Shown in pieces: positions 15,455 through 21,420 of a stretch of DNA of 21,420 bases (positions are counted from its first letter, which is position 1; the number at the start of each line of letters is the position of its first letter). The stretch is taken from NCBI GenBank assembly GCA_945877725.1, contig CAMDXR010000016.1:1-21420 (forward strand), given 5' to 3'. Source of the stretch: Limnohabitans sp. Rim8. GTDB lineage: Bacteria; Pseudomonadota; Gammaproteobacteria; Burkholderiales; Burkholderiaceae_C. A model generated the notes under the pieces. It saw only the letters and a list, made by a program, of their open reading frames with translations, had not been told where the DNA came from and made no database searches. A program made the position numbers and the translations under genes.

Positions 15455-15919
15455 ATGTCCTTATCCAGCCCATTCCATTCTGTAGCCAAATCCAGGTTGC
15501 CAAACACGGTCACTGCTCTGATTTGGTTGATCTCGGTTGCCAGTGTGGCGTATTGGGTCTTGCAATTTCCGCAAGCCAAGTCCCTTCAGTCCTACAACAT
15601 TGCGCAAAACAACCCATCCGTTAACTCTGAGGCGACTGCCGATGTTTCTGCTCAATTGTTGCGTGGATTCGGTGGCATGGCCGCTGGTCCTGAAGTGAGC
15701 ATCGTCCAATCCAATCGATACCAGTTGTTGGGCGTGATTGCCAGCGCTTCAGGCCGAGGCAGCGCTTTGATTGCCGTGGACGGCGAAGCGCCTAAACCCT
15801 ACAGGGTAGGACAACCCGTGCATGAAGGAATGTCGTTGCAGGCATTGACCCCTCGAACGGCAAAACTGATTTCTAATGGGAAAGAATTATGGCTGGAGTT
15901 GCCATCAAACATCCCATAA
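15455..15919 (+). CDS. gspC: T2SS coupling protein GspC, short form without PDZ
   Basis: A 154-residue bitopic protein that links the inner-membrane platform to the N0 domain of GspD. It has a short cytoplasmic N-terminus, a membrane helix (about 19-37, VTALIWLISVASVAYWVLQF), a linker rich in Asn/Ser/Gln, and the homology region (HR) from YQLLGVIASASGRGSALIAVDGEAP to KELWLELPS (89-150). The C-terminal PDZ or coiled-coil domain of long GspC proteins is absent, as in other short GspC proteins. The ATG at 15455 is the only start that fits; the frame is open far upstream only because it runs antisense to gspG and gspH. There is no Shine-Dalgarno sequence. It is transcribed away from the rest of the operon, so its dose may be set separately. 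Confidence 0.9.
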   Translation: MSLSSPFHSVAKSRLPNTVTALIWLISVASVAYWVLQFPQAKSLQSYNIAQNNPSVNSEATADVSAQLLRGFGGMAAGPEVSIVQSNRYQLLGVIASASGRGSALIAVDGEAPKPYRVGQPVHEGMSLQALTPRTAKLISNGKELWLELPSNIP

Positions 15920-16034
15920 AAATTAAAAGTGCTCATCGGTCTGAAATCAACAAAAACACAAAAAAATTCAAAATCAACATAAATGATTTTTTAAGGGCAA
16001 AATGGGTATTCATTTTGTCATTGAGGAGTCTGAA
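15920..16034 (+). promoter_or_regulatory. AT-rich gap between gspC and the lipoprotein gene
   Basis: This 115-bp gap is strikingly A-rich. AAAATCA (15970-15976) and TGATTTT (15984-15990) form a 7-bp inverted repeat with a 7-base loop followed by TT; it could be a weak intrinsic terminator for gspC, but the stem is nearly all A:T. GAGGAG at 16024-16029 is a good ribosome-binding site for the next ATG. I could not pick a convincing -35/-10 pair. Confidence 0.35.
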
Positions 16035-18941
16035 ATGTTTAAGCAAATGTTCCAACGGGCTTTGACGCCCATAGTTGCCATGGCATTGGCGGCGTGTGGA
16101 TCAGGTGGGGGCCCGGAGGGTCTAACGGTGTTGAGCAGTGGCGAAATGGTTGTGGCTTCAGGTTCGGGGCAAAAAGGACCTTTTATTGCCGGATCTACAG
16201 TCACTTTGAATATATTGACGCCTTCAACATTTGTTTACCAAGTTGATGCTTCAACTACCGTAATTAAGCGCACTCTGTCTAAAGTCCCCGTTTTATCCCA
16301 AACAGGTAAATCATTTACGCTTGAAACGGACAACTCCGGCGTTTTCAAAACCGATGCCTTGGTTTTCTTGTCGAACGAAAACTTGGTACAAGCTTCAGTC
16401 GAGGGCTTTTACTACGACGAAATTACCGGAACCCGTTCGTCTAGCCCGATTGCATTGCGGGGCATCATTGACATCAGTAAAACCAGCTTGAATGTCAACA
16501 TACTGACCGATTTATCGCGTGCCCGCATTCTGAAACTAGCAAGAGACAGGACAAATTGCTTACCAACTACCACGACAACTGATGTTTGTAATTTAACTTC
16601 GTTGGATTTGACTTCCATCATCGAAAAAGCCGAGGGCGAGGTCTTGGCTGCTTTCAATGTGCCAGCCAATGCATTAGGCGCAGAGTCCAAGCGTTTTGCT
16701 GACATGAATTTCAAGAACATTGCCAACGCAGGCGTGTTGACATCTCCGAGTGCTGCCGATCAATTGCTTCTTGCCATATCTTCGTTGGTGATGCAAATAG
16801 GTGACGAGGGGGCTGGTGTCACTGAATTCCTCAATGCTTTTGAAGAAGACTTGGCAAATGACGGCATTCTTAACAGCGCTGAGCTCAAAACCCAGATAGC
16901 CCGCGCCAGTTCAACCGTGAATTTCTCCCAAGTGGCGAGAAACATGAATGCGTTTTACAAGACAAACAAATATGTGGCTGCGAATTTGCAGAAATGGGTG
17001 GATCCATCTGGCGGCGTGGTCGGCGTGCTCGCCGGTAAAACTGATTTTTACAACTTGACTGCCGGGGTTTTCACCAAGGAATACACCTCGGCCAGCCAAA
17101 TTTACAAAGCCACCTCTTCGTTGGGCAATTGCTTGCAGTTGGTGAGTTCGAACGCGCCCAGTACGTTGACTGTAGGCAGCGGTACACCGACCTCACCCAC
17201 TTCGATTGCACCGTTGGCCATTTCTACGCCTGTTTATGTGGCTGCCAATGCCAGCGTTAATTACTCAATCGCTACCAAACCCACAAATTACAGTGGTTCC
17301 ACCAAAGTGGTGGCTTGGGATGCAACTGCAACCAACAGTTGTGCACTTCCAACGGGCACCACGGCTGGTACGGTACCCAGCAGCGCAATGGGTCTTTATT
17401 ACTTCGCTGCGACGCCTCCCGGGCTGAATAATTTCACGACTAAATTCATTGCCGATTTTGGTAAATGTTTTAACCTGACTGTTACAAACAGAGTGAAGTC
17501 TTCCGATCTGAGTAATCCTGATATTCCTCAAGTTACGGACATTAACGACCTTTGCAAAGGCTTGGCAGGATCGCCAACCCAAGATTATTTGCACAATGGC
17601 TACAGCGCCGGGCAGCACTTTTATTGGTTGCTTTCTGACGGGTCAATGTCCAAAACCGCACGCATTACAGAAGTGAAGGTGACCGACTACTTTGTGGCTA
17701 AGAATGGTCAGCCAGCGGCAAAATTGCTTTTCAAATTTATGGATCGCTACAACCGCATGAGCAGCTGGGGCGTTTATGCCACACAAGATAGCAGCCTGTT
17801 GTCCAGTGAAACCTCGGGGTGGTACAACCTCGGAAACCGGCAGCCGGTCGATATCAACTTGATGGTGGGGGCAAGAAAATACACCACCATTCCAATCAAG
17901 TTGACAACAGCAGATCGAAACCTTAATGAGGTCAAGATCATGTACCGGTTGGGTTTTTTACCGATTATTCGTGCCGATGGGCCCGGTGTGGTCTTGCCTG
18001 ACAACCGCAAATTGATGGCTGTTAAAGTTGAAGGGCCTGGTTTGCCGTCTGCTGGTTTAATTTTTATACCGCCCTTGCAAAAGGGACAAAGTGACTTCGA
18101 CTTCAGCAACTCGGAGGGCACTCTTCCCGATGGGCGGCCAGAAAACCAACTTAAACGTTGCAACTTCCAGCCTACAGTAACGGGTTCAGCCGTTCCAGCA
18201 TCTTGCCCACTTGTTTGGGTCGGGCAGTCGCCTTGGTTGAGTCCTAACACCATTACATCAACAACCAAAGTCAGTGAACTTCGTTATCCATCACTTCCCA
18301 ACACGGTGCCGGCATATGGCTATTCGCCCACCGGTTTGTCCTTAGGAGCTTCACCTTCGGCGGCCACTTTAGGCGGTAATTTGATGACTCAAGGCACTGA
18401 ATATCAATTCAGCCTTTATTACACGGGAAGCACTGTGCCTGTTTATGTTTACACCAAACGACTGAACACCTCCATGCCATCCCTCAGCGATGTGCATGCC
18501 ATGTCGTGGGTCAATCTGAACACTGTTGCGGAAACCAACATACAAAATTTAACTGGTACCAGTCCGTTTGAAGCCTTGCGACCAGGCCCCAATCAGACAA
18601 CTCTTGACATCAGTTGGACGGGGCATCAGATGAACGCTCTAGAGGTCACATCTATTAATACCAATTTACAAAGGGCGCATTACCCCCGAGCCACCCCAAG
18701 CGATGCGGTCGCTCGTGGTCTGAGTTATGGCACTTTGGCACCACAACTGGACCAGGATGGTGTTTCTTTGCCCATGCAATGGTCAGAACTTAGGGACAAT
18801 GTGACTGGTGAGCCCATTACAACTGTTACTGGCACATCAACGCCAACATCGAATTTGTCCCGAACGCTCTCTTTCTCGTTGCGGACCTGGGATGGATCGT
18901 GGAAATCGCAAGATTATCTGATTGAGACTTCTGCACGTTGA
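16035..18941 (+). CDS. Large lipoprotein of unknown function
   Basis: A 968-residue predicted lipoprotein. The signal peptide MFKQMFQRALTPIVAMALAAC has a lipobox LAAC with Cys21; the following Gly22 gives no inner-membrane retention signal, so outer-membrane placement is expected. The ATG at 16035 is preceded by GAGGAG; the in-frame ATG at 16002 would spoil the lipobox distance. Residues about 35-200 contain GSGQKGPFIAGSTVTL, VEGFYYDEITGTRS and LNVNILTDLSRARIL, a pattern I associate with the N-terminus of assorted surface lipoproteins. About 250-320 is helical and acidic (EFLNAFEEDLANDGIL), then come Thr/Ser/Pro-rich linkers (about 380-400) and a long beta-rich C-terminal half with no motif I recognise. 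The DNA is AT-richer than the T2SS genes: 22 of 60 G+C at 16201-16260 against 36 of 60 at 6601-6660 in gspE, although 18061-18120 has 29 of 60. Lying 115 bp after gspC on the same strand, it may be a T2SS client; that is inference. Confidence 0.85.
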   Translation: MFKQMFQRALTPIVAMALAACGSGGGPEGLTVLSSGEMVVASGSGQKGPFIAGSTVTLNILTPSTFVYQVDASTTVIKRTLSKVPVLSQTGKSFTLETDNSGVFKTDALVFLSNENLVQASVEGFYYDEITGTRSSSPIALRGIIDISKTSLNVNILTDLSRARILKLARDRTNCLPTTTTTDVCNLTSLDLTSIIEKAEGEVLAAFNVPANALGAESKRFADMNFKNIANAGVLTSPSAADQLLLAISSLVMQIGDEGAGVTEFLNAFEEDLANDGILNSAELKTQIARASSTVNFSQVARNMNAFYKTNKYVAANLQKWVDPSGGVVGVLAGKTDFYNLTAGVFTKEYTSASQIYKATSSLGNCLQLVSSNAPSTLTVGSGTPTSPTSIAPLAISTPVYVAANASVNYSIATKPTNYSGSTKVVAWDATATNSCALPTGTTAGTVPSSAMGLYYFAATPPGLNNFTTKFIADFGKCFNLTVTNRVKSSDLSNPDIPQVTDINDLCKGLAGSPTQDYLHNGYSAGQHFYWLLSDGSMSKTARITEVKVTDYFVAKNGQPAAKLLFKFMDRYNRMSSWGVYATQDSSLLSSETSGWYNLGNRQPVDINLMVGARKYTTIPIKLTTADRNLNEVKIMYRLGFLPIIRADGPGVVLPDNRKLMAVKVEGPGLPSAGLIFIPPLQKGQSDFDFSNSEGTLPDGRPENQLKRCNFQPTVTGSAVPASCPLVWVGQSPWLSPNTITSTTKVSELRYPSLPNTVPAYGYSPTGLSLGASPSAATLGGNLMTQGTEYQFSLYYTGSTVPVYVYTKRLNTSMPSLSDVHAMSWVNLNTVAETNIQNLTGTSPFEALRPGPNQTTLDISWTGHQMNALEVTSINTNLQRAHYPRATPSDAVARGLSYGTLAPQLDQDGVSLPMQWSELRDNVTGEPITTVTGTSTPTSNLSRTLSFSLRTWDGSWKSQDYLIETSAR

Positions 18942-18947
18942 TCTTCG

Positions 18948-18978
18948 CAGAGCCCATTTTTTTAAAATCAGGGCTCTG
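18948..18978. repeat. Inverted repeat between convergent genes
   Basis: CAGAGCCC (18948-18955) and GGGCTCTG (18971-18978) form a perfect 8-bp stem around a 15-base loop, in which ATTTT and AAAAT can pair further. It begins 7 bp after the lipoprotein stop. No T-tract follows on either strand, so a canonical intrinsic terminator is not proven, though the position suits transcript ends. A second, imperfect repeat AAGCAG (18992-18997) / CTGCTT (19012-19017) lies between it and the ilvA stop. Confidence 0.5.
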
Positions 18979-19023
18979 GTCCAGTACAACTAAGCAGGAG
19001 TTTTACCCCTTCTGCTTGGTGAT

Positions 19024-20571
19024 TCAACCTCGCAAAAACAGCCGATACACCGGGTTATTCGTTTCTTCTGCATACGGATAACCCAGCGCTTGCAGGAACT
19101 TGGCAAACGCTTTGTCGTCTTTGGGGGGCACTTGCAGGCCCACCAAAATGCGGCCGTAATCGGCGCCTTGGTTGCGGTAGTGGAACAGGCTGATATTCCA
19201 GCCGGGTCGCATCAGGCTCAAGAACTTCAGCAAAGCCCCTGGCCGCTCCGGAAACTCGAAGCGCAACAAACGCTCGTCTTGCGACAGCGCTGAATGACCG
19301 CCCACCATGTGGCGAATGTGTTCTTTTGCCAGTTCGTCGTGGGTCAGGTCGAGGGCCGTGAATTTGTGCTTGTTAAATTGCGCCGTGATTTTGCTGCTTT
19401 CGCCCTTGCCGTGCGTGCTCAAACCCAAAAACACATGGGCCTGGTCCGAATCGCTCATGCGGTAGTTGAACTCGGTCACATTGCGCGGGCCGCCGGACAA
19501 GCTGCCAATCAATTCCAGAAAACGCTTGAAACTGCCACGCTCTTCGGGAATGGTGACGGCAAATAAGGCTTCTTTTTCTTCGCCCACATCGGCCCGTTCG
19601 GCCACAAAACGCAAGCGGTCAAAATTCATGTTGGCACCGCACAAGATGGCCGCATAGGTCTGCCCCTTGGTCTTGTGCTTGGCCACATACTGTTTGATGG
19701 CAGCCACGGCCAATGCGCCTGCGGGTTCCACGATGGACCGTGTATCCACAAACACATCCTTGATGGCGGCGCACACCGAATCGGTGTCCACGGTCATGTA
19801 TTCGTCCACCAAATTACGCGCGACCCGAAAAGTTTCTTCACCCACCAGTTTCACGGCGGTGCCGTCCGAGAACAAGCCCACATCGGCCAAATTGACACGT
19901 TTATTGGCCGCCACCGACTGGATCATGGCGTCGGAGTCGTTCATCTGCACACCAATCACCTTGATGTCGGGGCGCACGGCCTTGATGTAATTGGCCACGC
20001 CACTGATCAAGCCGCCCCCACCAATCGCGACAAACACCGCGTCCAAGGGGCCTTGGTGCTGGCGTAACATTTCCATCGCGATGGTGCCCTGGCCCGCGAT
20101 CACTTCGGGGTCGTCAAAAGGGTGAACAAAGGTCATGCCTTGTTTCTTTTGCAAGCTCATGGCGTGGTTGAAGGCGTCGGAATAACTGTCGCCAAACAGC
20201 ACCACTTCCCCTCCCAGACCCCGCACAGCGTCGATCTTGACCTGCGGTGTGGTGGTGGGCATGACGATGATGGCCCGGGTGCCCAACTTGCTGGCGCTCA
20301 GCGCCACACCCTGCGCATGGTTGCCTGCCGAGGCACAGATCACGCCTGTTTTGAGCTGCGCTGGCGTCAAGTGCGCCATCTTGTTGTAGGCCCCACGCAG
20401 CTTGAAGCTGAACACGGGTTGCTGGTCTTCGCGCTTTAAAAGCACCTTATTGCCCAAGCGGCGCGAAAGAATTTGGGCGGTTTCCATTGCCGACTCCCTG
20501 GCCACGTCATAGACCTTGGCATTCAGAATTTTGATCAGGTAATCGGCTGGTTTGAGGTTTTTTGTGGTCAT
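19024..20571 (-). CDS. ilvA: Threonine ammonia-lyase, biosynthetic
   Basis: A 515-residue PLP enzyme that converts L-threonine to 2-oxobutanoate and ammonia, the first committed step of isoleucine synthesis, in the cytoplasm. The PLP lysine is Lys57 in FSFKLRGAYNKM; CASAGNHAQGVA (79-90) and the phosphate-binding GGGGLISG (184-191) complete the fold-type II site. The C-terminal third holds two ACT-like regulatory domains (about 330-420 and 425-515; for example RNVTEFNYRMSD and RPGALLKFLSLM), which in this family give isoleucine inhibition and valine activation. The length matches E. coli IlvA. I prefer the ATG at 20571 because its N-terminus (MTTKNLKPADYLIKIL) matches the family. An in-frame ATG at 20601 adds ten residues and directly abuts an upstream stop codon. 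Neither start has a clear Shine-Dalgarno sequence. Upstream lies a strong terminator on the same strand. Confidence 0.95.
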   Translation of the reverse strand: MTTKNLKPADYLIKILNAKVYDVARESAMETAQILSRRLGNKVLLKREDQQPVFSFKLRGAYNKMAHLTPAQLKTGVICASAGNHAQGVALSASKLGTRAIIVMPTTTPQVKIDAVRGLGGEVVLFGDSYSDAFNHAMSLQKKQGMTFVHPFDDPEVIAGQGTIAMEMLRQHQGPLDAVFVAIGGGGLISGVANYIKAVRPDIKVIGVQMNDSDAMIQSVAANKRVNLADVGLFSDGTAVKLVGEETFRVARNLVDEYMTVDTDSVCAAIKDVFVDTRSIVEPAGALAVAAIKQYVAKHKTKGQTYAAILCGANMNFDRLRFVAERADVGEEKEALFAVTIPEERGSFKRFLELIGSLSGGPRNVTEFNYRMSDSDQAHVFLGLSTHGKGESSKITAQFNKHKFTALDLTHDELAKEHIRHMVGGHSALSQDERLLRFEFPERPGALLKFLSLMRPGWNISLFHYRNQGADYGRILVGLQVPPKDDKAFAKFLQALGYPYAEETNNPVYRLFLRG

Positions 20572-20642
20572 GGGCGGGCGAGTGTCGTTCCAACTCGGCA
20601 TCTAAAGGATGAGCACGATGATAACGACCCGGCCGTTGACCC

Positions 20643-20676
20643 AAAAAAAATGCCCCAAGCCTTGCGGCTTGGGGCA
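20643..20676 (-). terminator. Strong intrinsic terminator upstream of ilvA
   Basis: On the minus strand an 11-bp perfect stem (TGCCCCAAGCC / GGCTTGGGGCA) closes a GCAA tetraloop and is followed by eight T residues (20650-20643). This is a textbook rho-independent terminator for leftward transcription. The nearest gene to the right is on the plus strand, so the only transcript it can end inside the window starts in the 20680-21017 gap. It lies 72 bp before the preferred ilvA start. Confidence 0.9.
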
Positions 20677-20733
20677 AATCCACCTTTTCAGAGGGTGGAG
20701 GAGACAAAGGGTGCGTACAAAAAAGCACGCTTG
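20643..20733 (-). ncRNA. Candidate small RNA or ilvA leader RNA
   Basis: A leftward transcript starting near 20733 (after TACAAT at 20745-20740) and ending at the T-tract would be about 90 nt with three successive hairpins: GCGTGC/GTACGC around a T6 loop (20730-20713, one G:U pair), TCCACC/GGTGGA around a 9-base loop (20699-20679), and the terminator stem (20676-20651). The single-stranded piece between the first two contains CTCCTCC, complementary to Shine-Dalgarno sequences, a feature of some regulatory RNAs. There is no good -35 (TTGCTG at 20770 is 19 bp away). The alternative is a 5' leader of ilvA with terminator control. Confidence 0.4.
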
Positions 20734-20932
20734 TTCGCAATTGTACGGATGTTTTGTTGCGTTGCAGCAAGTCAGATGTATCAAAATGAAAAAACTTGGC
20801 TATTTACCCATTGTCCGTACGTTGCTGGCGGTTCCTAGTGCAGACTTTTTTCATCGGCACAGCATTTGCCATTTCGCCCTCCAAAACCAGTTGGTCGCGC
20901 AAAAACAGAGCCCATTAATTTCTGGCGCTCTT

Positions 20933-20961
20933 TTGGCGCCTAGAGCAGGCTTCGTTAACAT
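20933..20961 (+). promoter_or_regulatory. Candidate sigma-70 promoter of the OsmC-family gene
   Basis: TTGGCG (20933-20938) and TAACAT (20956-20961) are each four of six to consensus and are 17 bp apart. The transcript would start near 20968 and give a leader of about 50 nt carrying AAAGGA at 21004-21009. The -35 overlaps one arm of the GGCGC palindrome, which might be an operator. No other -35/-10 pair in the gap looked better. Confidence 0.35.
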
Positions 20962-21017
20962 CGACACCTGTTTAACGGTCAACCTACAGACACAACGACC
21001 CCCAAAGGAACAAAAAA

Positions 21018-21420
21018 ATGGAATGCACAGTGACATGGACCGGCGCTGCCGGCACGCGCTCTGGAATGGGCTTTTTGGCCGAAACAGGCTCAGGCCATGT
21101 GATTGCCATGGACGGTGCCCCCGATGCAGCCAAACCCGAAAACGGCGGCCAAAACATGGCCCCCCGCCCCATGGAAACCGTGCTGGCAGGCACTGGCGGG
21201 TGCACCGCTTACGACGTGGTGCTGATCCTTAAGCGCGGCCGCCACGATGTGCGCGGTTGCAGCGTCAAACTGACCAGCGAACGTGCCGAGGTCGACCCCA
21301 AAGTTTTTACCCATATCAATATGCATTTCACGGTCACGGGCAAAGGCGTGCCTGCACTGGCCGTAGAGCGGGCCATCGCCATGAGCCATGAAAAATATTG
21401 TTCGGCCAGCATCATGCTGG
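21018..21420 (+). CDS. OsmC/YhfA-family protein, 3'-truncated
   Basis: The first 134 codons of an OsmC-superfamily protein that runs off the window. The ATG at 21018 follows AAAGGA (21004-21009) at a normal distance. Visible family features are the N-terminal strand pair (ECTVTWTG), the SPMETVLAG-like PRPMETVLAGTGGCTAYDVVLIL (residues about 53-75) with the first redox-type Cys at residue 64, KLTSERAEVDPKVFTHINMHFTVTG, and the second conserved Cys in SHEKYCSAS (residue 128). The wording is closest, from memory, to E. coli YhfA and less close to OsmC or Ohr. OsmC/Ohr members are thiol peroxidases; YhfA-type function is less clear. It is divergent from ilvA with no evident functional link. Few residues should be missing. 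Confidence 0.9.
   Translation, partial: MECTVTWTGAAGTRSGMGFLAETGSGHVIAMDGAPDAAKPENGGQNMAPRPMETVLAGTGGCTAYDVVLILKRGRHDVRGCSVKLTSERAEVDPKVFTHINMHFTVTGKGVPALAVERAIAMSHEKYCSASIML

Larger units (their letters stand above)
20602..21017. other. Divergent ilvA / OsmC intergenic region
   Basis: These 416 bp separate the two divergent genes. The left third holds the minus-strand hairpins and terminator described separately. Just before the upstream ilvA ATG (20601), the minus strand reads eight consecutive Val/Ile/Leu codons and a TAG (20628-20602). The middle (about 20760-20920) is AT-rich without a gene I can support. GGCGC (20924-20928) and GCGCC (20936-20940) form a short palindrome next to the proposed promoter of the OsmC gene. 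Confidence 0.5.

Noticed and set aside
20602..20676. Classical leader-peptide attenuator of ilvA
   Set aside because: The branched-chain codons come after the terminator, not before it, so the standard ribosome-stalling model does not apply; kept only as separate, weaker observations.
20609..21232. Plus-strand ORF of 207 codons, including a MKKLGYLPIVRTLLAV stretch
   Set aside because: It has no ribosome-binding site, starts inside the terminator region, and overlaps the OsmC-family gene in another frame with composition typical of a shadow frame.

Overview
The window looks like chromosomal DNA of a betaproteobacterium, most likely Burkholderiales/Comamonadaceae. I infer this from protein style (GspC-N set, YhfA-type OsmC protein, PF06189 5'-nucleotidase, long IlvA) and fairly high G+C in most genes; it is not a database result. 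No tRNA, rRNA, CRISPR array or intact insertion sequence was seen.

Layout: (1) 1-3229, plus strand: the 3' end of an EamA/DMT permease gene, then a three-gene set of ABC ATPase, MacB/FtsX-type permease with a His-rich periplasmic loop, and a secreted DUF3299 protein. This set resembles zinc-related efflux/uptake operons of other proteobacteria. (2) 3313-4212, minus: a PF06189 5'-nucleotidase. (3) 4285-15433, minus: a nearly complete type II secretion (T2SS) operon transcribed in the order gspG-H-I-J-K-L-M-N-D-E-F, with many 4-base ATGA stop/start overlaps. It is interrupted between gspE and gspF by a decayed MipA/OmpV barrel fragment. (4) 15455-15919, plus: gspC, divergent from gspG across only 21 bp that hold a perfectly palindromic -10 box. 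(5) 16035-18941, plus: a 968-residue lipoprotein of unknown function with AT-richer DNA. (6) 19024-20571, minus: ilvA (threonine ammonia-lyase), converging on the lipoprotein gene. (7) 20572-21017: a structured intergenic region with a very strong minus-strand terminator that has no upstream minus-strand gene, so it is either a small RNA or an ilvA leader. (8) 21018-end, plus: the 5' part of an OsmC/YhfA-family gene.

How the genes work together: GspG (major) and GspH/I/J/K (minor) form the pseudopilus. GspE drives assembly through GspF/L/M, GspC couples the inner platform to the secretin GspD, and GspN is an accessory protein. The prepilin peptidase GspO, needed to process five of these proteins, is not in the window. 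The large lipoprotein next to gspC is a plausible but unproven T2SS client.

Points most worth a second look: the collagen-like Gly-X-Y repeat inside GspM, the symmetric gspG/gspC promoter that would make both mRNAs nearly leaderless, the orphan hairpin/terminator upstream of ilvA followed by a run of Val/Ile/Leu codons, the MipA remnant inside the T2SS operon, and the His-loop ABC permease operon.
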